37,473 bases of DNA, taken from Candidatus Omnitrophota bacterium (lineage in GTDB: Bacteria > Omnitrophota > Gorgyraeia > Gygaellales > Profunditerraquicolaceae). The notes beneath the pieces were generated by a model that saw only the letters and a list, made by a program, of their open reading frames with translations, made no database searches and was not told where the DNA came from. The position numbers and the translations under genes were made by a program. Positions 27,057 to 34,946 of the stretch are shown piece by piece. Where the stretch lies: the NCBI GenBank assembly GCA_003644385.1, contig QNCD01000006.1, forward strand, positions 1-37,473, read 5' to 3'. Each line of letters opens with the position of its first letter. Positions within the stretch are counted from its first letter, which is position 1.

Positions 27057-28639
27057 TTTAACCTTACCTTTTTAAAAACAGAGATTACGTCAGTCATCAT
27101 AAATAAAGCTAATAAAAGCAAACTTATAGAAATAGATAAAAGCAAATAATCACCATGCTTGAAATAGCGCGCTATCTGCATAATAAGCGCTGCTATAGTG
27201 GTTATAAGCATTAAAGCCGCAGGGGCTAAAGTGTAACGCACAGGTTTATTACGGCTTAACAGCCAGCAGGTGATTACCAAAAATGCTAAGGCGGCAACCA
27301 ACTGATTGGAGGCGCCGAATGCCGGCCAGATCTTATTCCACTTGCCGCTAACCGCAAGGATGACGCTGGGGATTATTATCAATAGCGTAGAAAGAAACCT
27401 GTTTTTTACCTTAAATAGCTCTTCGGTTATATACCGACCTATCCTGGTTGCCGTATCAAGGGTAGTTAGAATAAAAGCGTTAAGGATAGTAATAGCAATA
27501 AAAACCCCGAAACCTCCTAAAAAAATCTGGGTAATCGCACCGTAGCCTTTTCCAAAAAGCCCTATCGGAGAGGAATCTTTTAAAATTTGGGTAAAGTTTT
27601 CTCCGCTTTTAAATAAAATACCAACGCAAATTACAGCTAATATCGCCACAATCGCCTCGGCAACCATGCCGCCATAACCGATTCTTTTGGCATAATATTC
27701 ATTAGGCAGCTGCTTGGAAGAGGTGCCGCTGGAAATCAAAGTATGGAATCCTGAAATTGCTCCGCAGGCAACGGTTACGAATAAAGCCGGCCAAAGGTAA
27801 CCTTCATCTGCCTTCCAGGTAATATACGCCGGCATGGTAATAACCGGACGCGTTATTATCAGGCCTAAATATCCGGCGATTACGCCGAAAAATAAAAGAT
27901 AACTGGATAAATAATCCCGCGGCTGTAAAAGTATATTCACCGGAATAATAGAGGCGATATAAGAATATATAAATAAAATAAAAATCCAGAACCCTAAACT
28001 GGCGTTTAAGGGAAATAAATTGCCCAAGAATATCAATCCTGCCATCATGACCAAGCCCAAAAGTGTGGCATAAATAGGATTTATTCTTAAATAATAAAGC
28101 AAGTACCCAACCAACATTGCCACTGGGATCAGGCCCAACGACGGGACAACTACCTCAGGCTTATTTATAAAGGTATTTGCGCAAAAATAAGCGAATACTG
28201 CAATAACTAAAATTAAAGAAAGCAAAAGAAAGCAGGAAAAAACAATCTTTGCCCTGCGCGAAATCGCTGCTTCCGCAATATCGGCAATAGAAGATCCCCC
28301 TTGCCGGACAGAAGTAATTAAAGAGCCGAAATCGTGGACTCCGCCGATAAAAATAGTCCCCAGGATTATCCATAATACTGTCGGAGCCCAACCCCAGACC
28401 ATTACCGCGATTATCGGCCCTAAAATAGGGCCGGCTCCGGAAATAGAAGCAAAATGATGACCGAATAAAACCAACCAGTTTTTAGCGGGAATATAATCGA
28501 CGTTATCGAACTTAGTATGGGCCGGCGTACTATTTGAAGGGTTGACTTCCCAAAGGGATTCTAATTTCCTGGCATAAACCTTGTATGCCCAAAAAAATAA
28601 AACCAGCGAGATAACAACTATAACTAAAGAATTTAACAT
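27041..28639 (-). CDS. cstA: CstA-family carbon starvation transporter
   Basis: The 532-residue polytopic membrane protein has about 13-15 hydrophobic segments and the CstA signature region FGHHFASISGAGPILGPIIAVMVWGW followed by the GGVHDFGSLITSVRQGG segment (quoted in two parts of the same N-terminal half). It is somewhat shorter than E. coli CstA/BtsT (~700 aa), matching the compact form in many anaerobes. Family members import pyruvate or peptides. In this position, between the apgM-like gene and lysC, it may feed carbon into the cimA/aspartate pathways, but that is inference. The ribosome site AAGGGGGA overlaps the end of the preceding gene. Confidence 0.9.
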   Translation of the reverse strand: MLNSLVIVVISLVLFFWAYKVYARKLESLWEVNPSNSTPAHTKFDNVDYIPAKNWLVLFGHHFASISGAGPILGPIIAVMVWGWAPTVLWIILGTIFIGGVHDFGSLITSVRQGGSSIADIAEAAISRRAKIVFSCFLLLSLILVIAVFAYFCANTFINKPEVVVPSLGLIPVAMLVGYLLYYLRINPIYATLLGLVMMAGLIFLGNLFPLNASLGFWIFILFIYSYIASIIPVNILLQPRDYLSSYLLFFGVIAGYLGLIITRPVITMPAYITWKADEGYLWPALFVTVACGAISGFHTLISSGTSSKQLPNEYYAKRIGYGGMVAEAIVAILAVICVGILFKSGENFTQILKDSSPIGLFGKGYGAITQIFLGGFGVFIAITILNAFILTTLDTATRIGRYITEELFKVKNRFLSTLLIIIPSVILAVSGKWNKIWPAFGASNQLVAALAFLVITCWLLSRNKPVRYTLAPAALMLITTIAALIMQIARYFKHGDYLLLSISISLLLLALFMMTDVISVFKKVRLKWRRN

Positions 28640-28641
28640 AG

Positions 28642-29847
28642 CTATCCCCCTTTATAATTAAGAAAGTATCTCATCAACTCATGGCCTTTCTCAAAGAGAA
28701 GCTTGGAATTCTCAGCCTCTTTTTCGCTAAAGTTTACAAATCCCCTTCCTAAAACATTTTTACCGAAAATGCCAAAGGGAACAATATCCCGGGTATGCGT
28801 TCGTACTGAAATCGGAGTAGCATGGTCCGGCAAAACTAAAACCCGGAAGTTTTTCTTGCGCTTATAAGCGTTTAGTATTGTGCCTGCGATAAAATGGTCA
28901 AAACGCTCTATAGAGGTAATTTTTTCTCTTAAATGCGCATTATGGCCGGCCTCATCCGGAGCCTCCACATGCACAAAAACAAAATCTTTTTTCTCTAAGA
29001 CCCGCAGGGCAGCCTTGGCTTTTCCCAGATAATCAGTATCGTAATATCCGGTGGCTCCGTCTACTTTAAGCGCATCAAGGCCGAGAATTAAACCCAACCC
29101 CTTAATTAAATCAACCGCAGAAATCACCGCACCGTCAACTCCGAATCGCTCGCTGAATTTAGGCATGCTTGGTTTTTTACCCTGACCCCACAACCAGATC
29201 ATATTTCCCGGGTTCTCCTTTAAATCCACTCTGACCGTATTTATTTCGTGAGTTTCTAAAACCTGGCGGGAATTCTCCATCAACTCTACTAATATTTCAG
29301 CGTTTCCATCTTTGGGAAAATGTTTACTGATTTTCTCACCCATAATATCATGCGGAGGCGTACATTTTACATCCTGGAGATTGTCTCTTGCGCCTGCCTT
29401 TGCTACCATCAAATGCCTATAGCTTACCCCCGGATAAAACCTGAAACGTTTACTCCCCAGTTTCTGGTCAATAAACTTGATTAAAATCTCGGCTTCTTTA
29501 GAGCTTATGTGCCCAGCGCTGTAATCAGCGAGCTTATCATCTAAAACAGTAATTAAATTGCACCTGAAAGCCACATCATCATCTTCCAAATCCACTCCCA
29601 GGTTTGCTGCCTCAAGCGGGCCCCTGCCGCAGTAATAGACCTGGGGATTATAGCCTAAAATAGAAATATTAGCCACATCAGAAGCAGGAGTCATCTTATC
29701 GGGCACGGTTTTTATACGACCGAGCCTGCCGTGCTTGGCAATAAAATCCATATTCGGTGTACGCGCAACCTCTAAGGGCGTACGACCGCCTAATTCCTCA
29801 ATCGGATAATCCGCCATTCCGTCTGGCACCAAGACTGCGTATTTCAT
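28642..29847 (-). CDS. ApgM-family alkaline-phosphatase-fold enzyme, probable homoserine kinase
   Basis: The 401-residue protein matches the archaeal-type, cofactor-independent phosphoglycerate mutase family: YAVLVPDGMADYPIEELGG with metal-binding Asp9, the Ser-containing TPASDVANISILGYNP, RCNLITV, the metal site HVEAPDEAGHNAHL and LPDHATPISVRTHT. Its context matters. hom and thrC lie just upstream and lysC downstream, and no thrB is visible. The family contains a branch long proposed as a substitute homoserine kinase because it clusters with threonine genes in genomes lacking ThrB. I therefore infer homoserine to O-phosphohomoserine as its job, with phosphoglycerate mutase as the alternative. 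One-base gap from coaB; TAG of this gene is 2 bp before cstA. Confidence 0.85.
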   Translation of the reverse strand: MKYAVLVPDGMADYPIEELGGRTPLEVARTPNMDFIAKHGRLGRIKTVPDKMTPASDVANISILGYNPQVYYCGRGPLEAANLGVDLEDDDVAFRCNLITVLDDKLADYSAGHISSKEAEILIKFIDQKLGSKRFRFYPGVSYRHLMVAKAGARDNLQDVKCTPPHDIMGEKISKHFPKDGNAEILVELMENSRQVLETHEINTVRVDLKENPGNMIWLWGQGKKPSMPKFSERFGVDGAVISAVDLIKGLGLILGLDALKVDGATGYYDTDYLGKAKAALRVLEKKDFVFVHVEAPDEAGHNAHLREKITSIERFDHFIAGTILNAYKRKKNFRVLVLPDHATPISVRTHTRDIVPFGIFGKNVLGRGFVNFSEKEAENSKLLFEKGHELMRYFLNYKGG

Positions 29848-29848
29848 T

Positions 29849-30469
29849 TTAGGTTATATGTTTTAACAGCTCTCTTGCTAAAAAATATTTTTTCTTAACA
29901 GGGAAAACTTCGCCGTATTTATTAATAATAAAAGCCTTATAAGGATTGATTTTATTGGCGACAACAATATCAGCTCCTATATGCTTCAATGCTATTTTAG
30001 CCCTGCGTAGTAAACAGGCGTCAGAAACCCCGCTTTCCAGCTTAAACATTACTAATTTTGCTCTGCCGGCAATGCGCCTGATCTGCTTAATAATTTTCGG
30101 CAGCCGGACTAACTTAAGGCTGTAATTCCGGGATGAGTCAATTTTTCCCACTGCTTTTTTTTTAGGCTTAAAATCAGAAACCGCAGCAGAATGTACTATG
30201 ATGTCGTATTTTTTAGAAAGCAGTTCTTTCTTAAGTTTGTTTCTTAAATCGCTAAAGTAATTAAATCGCAGAATCTTTATCTTGCTATTTAGGCGCCAGC
30301 CAGCTACCGGACCTAAGATTAAAGTAACCCTGGCTCCTGATTTATTAAAGCCGTCTGCCAAAGAGATGCCGGTTTCGCCGGTAGCAATATTACTAATTAC
30401 CCTGACGCTATCTATAGGGACCCAGGTCGGCCCGGCGGTTATAAGAACTCGCTTGTTCTTTAGACTCAT
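29849..30469 (-). CDS. coaB: Stand-alone phosphopantothenoylcysteine synthetase
   Basis: Joins 4'-phosphopantothenate with cysteine in CoA synthesis. The 206-residue protein equals only the C-terminal half of the usual CoaBC fusion: VLITAGPTWVPIDSVRVISNIATGETG for nucleotide binding, VHSAAVSDFKPKK, KIDSS and VANKINP near the end. The CoaC decarboxylase (flavin) domain is absent, so a separate coaC should exist elsewhere, as in streptococci. TAGPTWVP replaces the common TAGPTREP. It sits within the threonine gene cluster, preceded by a repeat-filled gap after thrC. Confidence 0.88.
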   Translation of the reverse strand: MSLKNKRVLITAGPTWVPIDSVRVISNIATGETGISLADGFNKSGARVTLILGPVAGWRLNSKIKILRFNYFSDLRNKLKKELLSKKYDIIVHSAAVSDFKPKKKAVGKIDSSRNYSLKLVRLPKIIKQIRRIAGRAKLVMFKLESGVSDACLLRRAKIALKHIGADIVVANKINPYKAFIINKYGEVFPVKKKYFLARELLKHIT

Positions 30470-30582
30470 TGGATCACCAGGACATCAGCACACCAGGACA
30501 CCAGTATAAGCAAAAAACCTTACTTATACACTCGTAACTTCTCACCGCTTGCGACGTTGTGTCTTTGTGTCGTGGTGACTTT
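30470..30582. repeat. Octamer repeats in the thrC-coaB gap
   Basis: At 30475-30506 the units CACCAGGA, CATCAGCA, CACCAGGA and CACCAGTA run with period 8. At about 30556-30581 a second group, TTGTGTCT, TTGTGTCG, TGGTGACT, also runs with period 8 and resembles the TTGTGACC and TTGTGGCT arrays in hisS, nadC and thrC. No gene is visible here. Confidence 0.75.
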
Positions 30583-31698
30583 TTAATAGCCAATTTCTTT
30601 CAACACTGCTTTTAAATTCGACTTAACTGTTTTAGGAGGTTTTATGCTTTTTATTGCCCTGTCCGGATCTTTCAAGCCGTGGCCGGTGAGTATACAGACA
30701 ACTCTTTGAGTACGGCCTGTGCTGCTCCTTGGGCGCTGCTTAAAATAGCCTTTGCCTGATAATTTCAATAATCCGGCTACTGAAGCTGCGGATGCCGGCT
30801 CTACAAAAACACCGTCTCTTGCCGCCAATATTTTATAAGCCTGGGTTATTTCCTTATCCGAAACCATATCGATCAAGCCGCCGGATTCATCGCGCGCTTG
30901 CTCTGCATGCTTCCAGCTGGCAGGATTGCCGATACGTATAGCTGTAGCAATAGTTTCCGGATTTTTTATCGGATGACCCCTTACAATAGGCGCAGAGCCC
31001 GCAGCCTGGAACCCCAGCATTTTCGGCAAGCCGGTTATCTTCTTTTTGGCATAATAAAGTTTATAGCCTTTCCAGTAAGCAGTAATATTTCCGGCGTTAC
31101 CCACTGGCATGACCTGAAAATCCGGAGCACAACCCAGACAATCACAAATTTCAAAGCTGGCTGTTTTCTGGCCTTCGATTCTGTAAGGGTTCAAAGAATT
31201 CACTAAAACAATCGGATATTTTTCGGTAATCTCCCTGACTAAGCTTAAGGCGTCATCAAAATTACCGTCAACAGCTAAAACCTGCGCATTATGAATCAAG
31301 GCCTGGCTTAATTTACCCAGTGCAATAGCTCCTTTTGGTATCAAAACAATACACTTGATTCCAGCACGCACAGAATAAGCAGCTGCCGAAGCAGAAGTAT
31401 TCCCTGTAGAAGCACAGGCTACAGCCTTTGCTTTTTGTTCGCAGGCCTTGGAGATTGCCATGGTCATGCCGCGGTCTTTAAAAGAGCCTGTGGGATTAAG
31501 CCCCTCGTACTTCAGGTAAACTTCAAAATTTTTGCCCAAAGTCTTGCTCAAATAACAAGAATAAATTAAAGGCGTGTTACCTTCAAGCAGAGTAACTATC
31601 GGGGTCTTGGAGCTTACAGGCAAATACTGCCTGTATCTTTCTATTACACCTTTATACTTATGGCTTTGTGGCTTTGTGGCTTTGTGGCTTTTTCTCAT
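30583..31698 (-). CDS. thrC: Threonine synthase
   Basis: PLP enzyme turning O-phosphohomoserine into threonine. The 371-residue fold-type II protein has PLP lysine Lys74 in NPTGSFKDRGM, the ASTGNTSASAAAY segment, GNAGNITAYWKG and a C-terminal ILTGHGLKDPD. The ATG overlaps the hom stop (ATGA), so the start is fixed. Residues 3-13 (KSHKATKPQSH) are encoded by tandem octamers and replace ordinary N-terminal residues. Another Arg-rich stretch (FKQRPRSSTGRTQR, near residue 325) is inserted before the conserved end and may be a further repeat relic. Substrate would come from the apgM-like enzyme. Confidence 0.94.
   Translation of the reverse strand: MRKSHKATKPQSHKYKGVIERYRQYLPVSSKTPIVTLLEGNTPLIYSCYLSKTLGKNFEVYLKYEGLNPTGSFKDRGMTMAISKACEQKAKAVACASTGNTSASAAAYSVRAGIKCIVLIPKGAIALGKLSQALIHNAQVLAVDGNFDDALSLVREITEKYPIVLVNSLNPYRIEGQKTASFEICDCLGCAPDFQVMPVGNAGNITAYWKGYKLYYAKKKITGLPKMLGFQAAGSAPIVRGHPIKNPETIATAIRIGNPASWKHAEQARDESGGLIDMVSDKEITQAYKILAARDGVFVEPASAASVAGLLKLSGKGYFKQRPRSSTGRTQRVVCILTGHGLKDPDRAIKSIKPPKTVKSNLKAVLKEIGY
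31661..31692 (-). repeat. Octamer tandem repeat at the thrC N-terminus
   Basis: Plus-strand TGGCTTTG three times then TGGCTTTT, period 8, beginning only two codons after the thrC ATG. The unit differs from the hisS/nadC unit mainly at two positions (TTGTGACC versus TTGTGGCT). Confidence 0.92.
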
Positions 31699-32990
31699 AT
31701 CTCTTCTATCCTTATTGCTACGCTTTTTCCGCTTATAATATTTAACTTGTCAACTATTCTTAAAGCCTCGCTGAGATTCTTTTCTTTTGCGTCGTGAACG
31801 ATCATAACTATAGGCACAAATTGCGCCCTTTTTCTTTCCTTTTGAGTAACCGAAGCGATACTAATCCCGAATTTTGCTAATACTCCGGCAATTCTTGCCA
31901 ATACGCCGGGCTGGTCTTTCGCCATAAAACGTATGTAATATCTGCTTTCGATATCGTCGATTTTACGTAATTTTTTTACGCTTTTATCAATTGAAATATT
32001 AAGTGTCGGCCTGAACATCCCGGCTTTAATATCGGCGGTCAGATCCACTAAATCAGAAACAACCGCGGAAGCAGCGCATAACTGTCCTGCTCCGGGGCCG
32101 TAAAAAAGCATGTTCCCCGCTAAATCCGAAGAGACATATATCGCATTAAATATGCCTGATACAGATGATAATAAATGGTTGCTGGGTATCAAAGTAGGAT
32201 GCACCCTTACCTCAAGCTCTGAGGCCTCTTTTTTTGCTATCGCCAGTAATTTTATTTCCAGGCCCATCTCTTTTGCATAATTTATATCTGCTAAAGAAAT
32301 ATGCGAAATGCCTTCGATGAAAATATCCTGCATTCCTACAAATTTTCCGCTTGCCAAATAAGTAAGCAATATAAGCTTGTGGGCGGAATCTATGCCTTCG
32401 ATGTCTAAAGTTGAATCCTTTTCGGCAAAACCTTTTTTTCTTGCTTGCGCCAATGCTTCTTTAAAAGTGCGGTTCTGCTCGGACATCTGGGAGAGGACAT
32501 AGTTAGAGGTTCCGTTTACAATACCAAATATGCCGCTGAATTTATTCACAATCAATCCTTCTCGCAAAATTTTAATTATGGGAATACCTGCTCCAACAGA
32601 AGCCTCAAAATAAATACTCTTGCCGCGGTCGCGGGCCAAGGCGAATAAATGCCTACCTTCCTGCGCAAGAAGGGCCTTGTTTGCGGTAACAATACTTTTA
32701 CCTTTTTCTAACGCCTGAATTATATATTCTTTTGCAGGATGTATGCCGCCGATTAATTCCACTACTATATCTATAGCGGGATCATCAATGATATCTTTTA
32801 TCTTTCGGCTGAACAGGTTTTTATTTAATTTGATTTTTTTCTTGGCGGACGGGTCAATATCGCAAATTTTCTTAATGTTTATTTCCAGGCCTATTTTTTC
32901 TGCCAGCAGCGCCTTTCTTTCATTTAAAATTTTTAAGACCCCTGAGCCGACGTTGCCCAGCCCGATTAAACCAATGTTTATCTTCTTCAT
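31695..32990 (-). CDS. hom: Homoserine dehydrogenase
   Basis: Reduces aspartate semialdehyde to homoserine with NAD(P)H. The 431-residue monofunctional enzyme has a Rossmann start (IGLIGLGNVGSGVLKIL), the KSIVTANKALLA segment, FEASVGAGIPIIKILREGL, the signature GIVNGTSNYVLSQM and the KDSTLDIEGIDSAHKL catalytic region. A C-terminal ACT domain (KDQPGVLARIAGVLAKFGISIASV) suggests threonine feedback. Start ATG overlaps the preceding PilZ stop (ATGA), and its own stop overlaps thrC: a tightly coupled trio. Confidence 0.97.
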   Translation of the reverse strand: MKKINIGLIGLGNVGSGVLKILNERKALLAEKIGLEINIKKICDIDPSAKKKIKLNKNLFSRKIKDIIDDPAIDIVVELIGGIHPAKEYIIQALEKGKSIVTANKALLAQEGRHLFALARDRGKSIYFEASVGAGIPIIKILREGLIVNKFSGIFGIVNGTSNYVLSQMSEQNRTFKEALAQARKKGFAEKDSTLDIEGIDSAHKLILLTYLASGKFVGMQDIFIEGISHISLADINYAKEMGLEIKLLAIAKKEASELEVRVHPTLIPSNHLLSSVSGIFNAIYVSSDLAGNMLFYGPGAGQLCAASAVVSDLVDLTADIKAGMFRPTLNISIDKSVKKLRKIDDIESRYYIRFMAKDQPGVLARIAGVLAKFGISIASVTQKERKRAQFVPIVMIVHDAKEKNLSEALRIVDKLNIISGKSVAIRIEEI

Positions 32991-33346
32991 TTATTATCCT
33001 TTCTAACATTAAAATCTACGGTTTCTTTTATTATACTGCGGTGCTTCTCGTCAATTGCCAGGAATATCAGCCTGGTATCGTAAATTAAATCTTTACTGAT
33101 TTCACGCGACTCTAACACCCTGCCCACAATAATTATGGGGTTGCGGTCAAAGGGAAGCCTGATCTCTAATGCTAAATGCGTACCCTCAGGAAAAGACCTA
33201 TTAGTGGTAAGCAACATGCCGCCGAGACTTAAATTTTTAGTCTGGGTTATATCTACGTTGTCCACCTCTTCGAGTATGCGGTAAGATACTACAAAACGCG
33301 CATGAATGCGCTCTGACCTTCGCCTTTCTACTCCTGAATAATGCAC
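32987..33346 (-). CDS. PilZ domain protein
   Basis: A 119-residue single PilZ domain, expected to bind cyclic di-GMP: the RxxxR-type motif lies in VERRRSERIHARF and the second motif in TKNLSLGGMLLTT (N-x-S-x-x-G). The start is GTG behind an excellent TAGGAGG site. It ends in an ATGA overlap with hom, an unlikely functional partner, so it may be simply the first gene of that transcript. It and the other PilZ gene (34522-34932) plus pilT suggest c-di-GMP control of surface motility; targets are unknown. Confidence 0.82.
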   Translation of the reverse strand: MHYSGVERRRSERIHARFVVSYRILEEVDNVDITQTKNLSLGGMLLTTNRSFPEGTHLALEIRLPFDRNPIIIVGRVLESREISKDLIYDTRLIFLAIDEKHRSIIKETVDFNVRKDNK

Positions 33347-33394
33347 TTTTTCCTCCTATAAAATTCGCTTCTTTGTGATAGAAAACGAATTTGG

Positions 33395-33470
33395 TCGGGG
33401 AGGTGGGACTTGAACCCACGGCCTTTTGAACCCCATTCAAACGCGCTAATCCAAACTGCGCCACTCCCCG
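33395..33470 (-). tRNA. tRNA-Pro (GGG)
   Basis: 76 nt on the minus strand. Acceptor CGGGGAG pairs with CTCCCCG, discriminator A. D arm is TGGCGCAGTTTGGATTAGCGCG, anticodon stem-loop TTTGA-ATGGGGT-TCAAA with anticodon GGG, T arm GTGGG-TTCAAGT-CCCAC. C1-G72 fits bacterial proline tRNA. CCA is not encoded. It lies between gpsA and a PilZ gene. Confidence 0.95.
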
Positions 33471-33509
33471 TTACAACCTTAAAAACCAGATCTGTTAATT
33501 TATAAATAA

Positions 33510-34529
33510 TTATTCCGCTTTACCTTCACGGGTCATTAAATCACGTACAGCTTTAAGCGGAGATTTATTTTTATAAAGAACAGAATAAACTTCTTTTGTT
33601 ATCGGCATGCTGACTTTATGCTTTAAACTTAATGCATAAGCAGATTTTGCTGTAGGTACTCCTTCCGCTACCCCTGCCTGACGGCAGGCGGGCATCTGCA
33701 TACGTTTGGTTATTTCTCTTAATACCCTGCCTTTGCCGATTTGTTCACCTACGAACCTATTGCGGCTATAAGGACTCATACAGGTAGTCGCTAAATCACC
33801 TAAACCTGAAATACCGCTAAAGGTTTGCAGTCTTGCCCCCATTACGTGGCCTAACCGAGATATTTCAACAATCCCCCTGGCCAATAATGCGGATTTTGTA
33901 TTTGAACCGAACCCTAAACCGTCTGAAATACCGCAGGCAATAGCAATGACATTCTTAAAGCTTCCTCCCAGCTCAACGCCTATAACGTCTGAATTAGTAT
34001 AAACTCTGAACCTCTCAGTCATAAAAATATTTTGTATGCTTTTCATCGTGGCACGGTCGTAAGAAGCAGCTACCGCTGTTGTGGGTATTCCTCTTGCAAC
34101 TTCGTGGGCGATTGTCGGCCCGGAGAGAACCGCTAATTTTATTCTGCCTAATTCTTCGTGGATAACTTCAGACATCCTCTTAAGCGTTTTTGTCTCTATC
34201 CCTTTCACAACACTTAAAAATCTGGGGCAGGATTTGTAATCATGGTCTCTGATTTTCTTTAAAACCCTGCGTAGATGCTGAGAGGGAATAGCTAAAACTA
34301 TTAACTCTTTATATTTAACGGCTTGCGCAAGATCATGTGTTATCTCGATATTCCTTGGAATTTTGACAGCCGGCAAAAATTTTGAATTGACCCTTTTTTT
34401 ATTCAAATAAATCGCGTAATCCTCAAATGCACTCCAGAGGGTGACTTTATAGCCTTTATTGTTTAATAAAATTGCTAAAGTCGTTCCCCAGCCACCGTCG
34501 CCCAAAACAGAAATATTAAGGTCACGCAT
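33510..34529 (-). CDS. gpsA: Glycerol-3-phosphate dehydrogenase [NAD(P)+]
   Basis: Makes sn-glycerol 3-phosphate for phospholipids. The 339-residue protein begins ISVLGDGGWGTTLAILL (GxGxWGT cofactor loop), then VLSGPTIAHEVARGIPTTAVAA, the catalytic ELGGSFKNVIAIACGISDGLGFG segment, and SGLGDLATTC with SPYSRNR. Residues ~279-287 (MPACRQAGV) are an inserted stretch encoded by a GC-rich palindrome just before the conserved AEGVPT; elsewhere the family runs through without it. Start overlaps the preceding PilZ stop by 8 bp. Function is probably intact. Confidence 0.95.
   Translation of the reverse strand: MRDLNISVLGDGGWGTTLAILLNNKGYKVTLWSAFEDYAIYLNKKRVNSKFLPAVKIPRNIEITHDLAQAVKYKELIVLAIPSQHLRRVLKKIRDHDYKSCPRFLSVVKGIETKTLKRMSEVIHEELGRIKLAVLSGPTIAHEVARGIPTTAVAASYDRATMKSIQNIFMTERFRVYTNSDVIGVELGGSFKNVIAIACGISDGLGFGSNTKSALLARGIVEISRLGHVMGARLQTFSGISGLGDLATTCMSPYSRNRFVGEQIGKGRVLREITKRMQMPACRQAGVAEGVPTAKSAYALSLKHKVSMPITKEVYSVLYKNKSPLKAVRDLMTREGKAE
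33673..33688. repeat. GC-rich palindrome inside gpsA
   Basis: CCTGCC-TGAC-GGCAGG, a 6-bp inverted repeat with flanking GC-rich bases. It shares its core with the palindromes in valS at 22009-22050 and encodes PACRQAG in frame. Confidence 0.85.
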
Positions 34530-34932
34530 TGTCTTTGCGGCCTTCTTCTTTCGCCTTCTCGATAAAATATAACTTTGAGTGGATATGCGTCAAATCCTTT
34601 TCCTGGCGGGTAATAAACTGGATGCCGACGTTATAAGCATCGTCCTTTGTGGTTTCTATCCTTACCACCTTGCCTATTATTCCGCTTTGATAAACTAAAC
34701 AATTTTTTTCAAGGTCTGTGCAGATTTGCAAAGTATCCCTATCAAAAGAAAGCCAAATAATATCGTCCTTATTTACATGTTCCTTTAATTTACATAAAAT
34801 ACCGGACTGGCTTACGTTGGAAGTATAACCTTCAAGAAGTTTTTTAATCGTCTCTGCCTTGCATATCTTGTATGCCAAAGGAGCAACATAATTCAACCTT
34901 ACGAATTTTCTGCGTTCGGGCCCGTTATGCAT
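34522..34932 (-). CDS. PilZ domain protein
   Basis: A 136-residue protein with PilZ motifs ERRKFVRLNY (R-x-x-x-R type) near the N-terminus and TSNVSQSGILC (second motif). A short hydrophilic C-terminal helix follows. A c-di-GMP receptor is expected. It lies 14 bp after the thyA stop and overlaps gpsA by 8 bp. It is only weakly similar to the PilZ protein at 32987-33346 apart from the motifs. Target unknown. Confidence 0.8.
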   Translation of the reverse strand: MHNGPERRKFVRLNYVAPLAYKICKAETIKKLLEGYTSNVSQSGILCKLKEHVNKDDIIWLSFDRDTLQICTDLEKNCLVYQSGIIGKVVRIETTKDDAYNVGIQFITRQEKDLTHIHSKLYFIEKAKEEGRKDNA

Positions 34933-34946
34933 TTTTAGTCTCCGTT

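Noticed and set aside
28161-28391. Minus-strand 76-codon frame inside cstA
   Set aside because: It is an alternative frame of cstA, which has strong family motifs and normal membrane segments.
30660-30740. Arg-rich stretch in thrC (FKQRPRSSTGRTQR) as a further tandem repeat
   Set aside because: It looks inserted compared with the family, but I cannot find a clean repeat period or a second copy in this window.
33237-33464. Minus-strand frame of 75 codons overlapping tRNA-Pro
   Set aside because: It reads through the tRNA and the PilZ gene in another frame; the tRNA structure explains the sequence.
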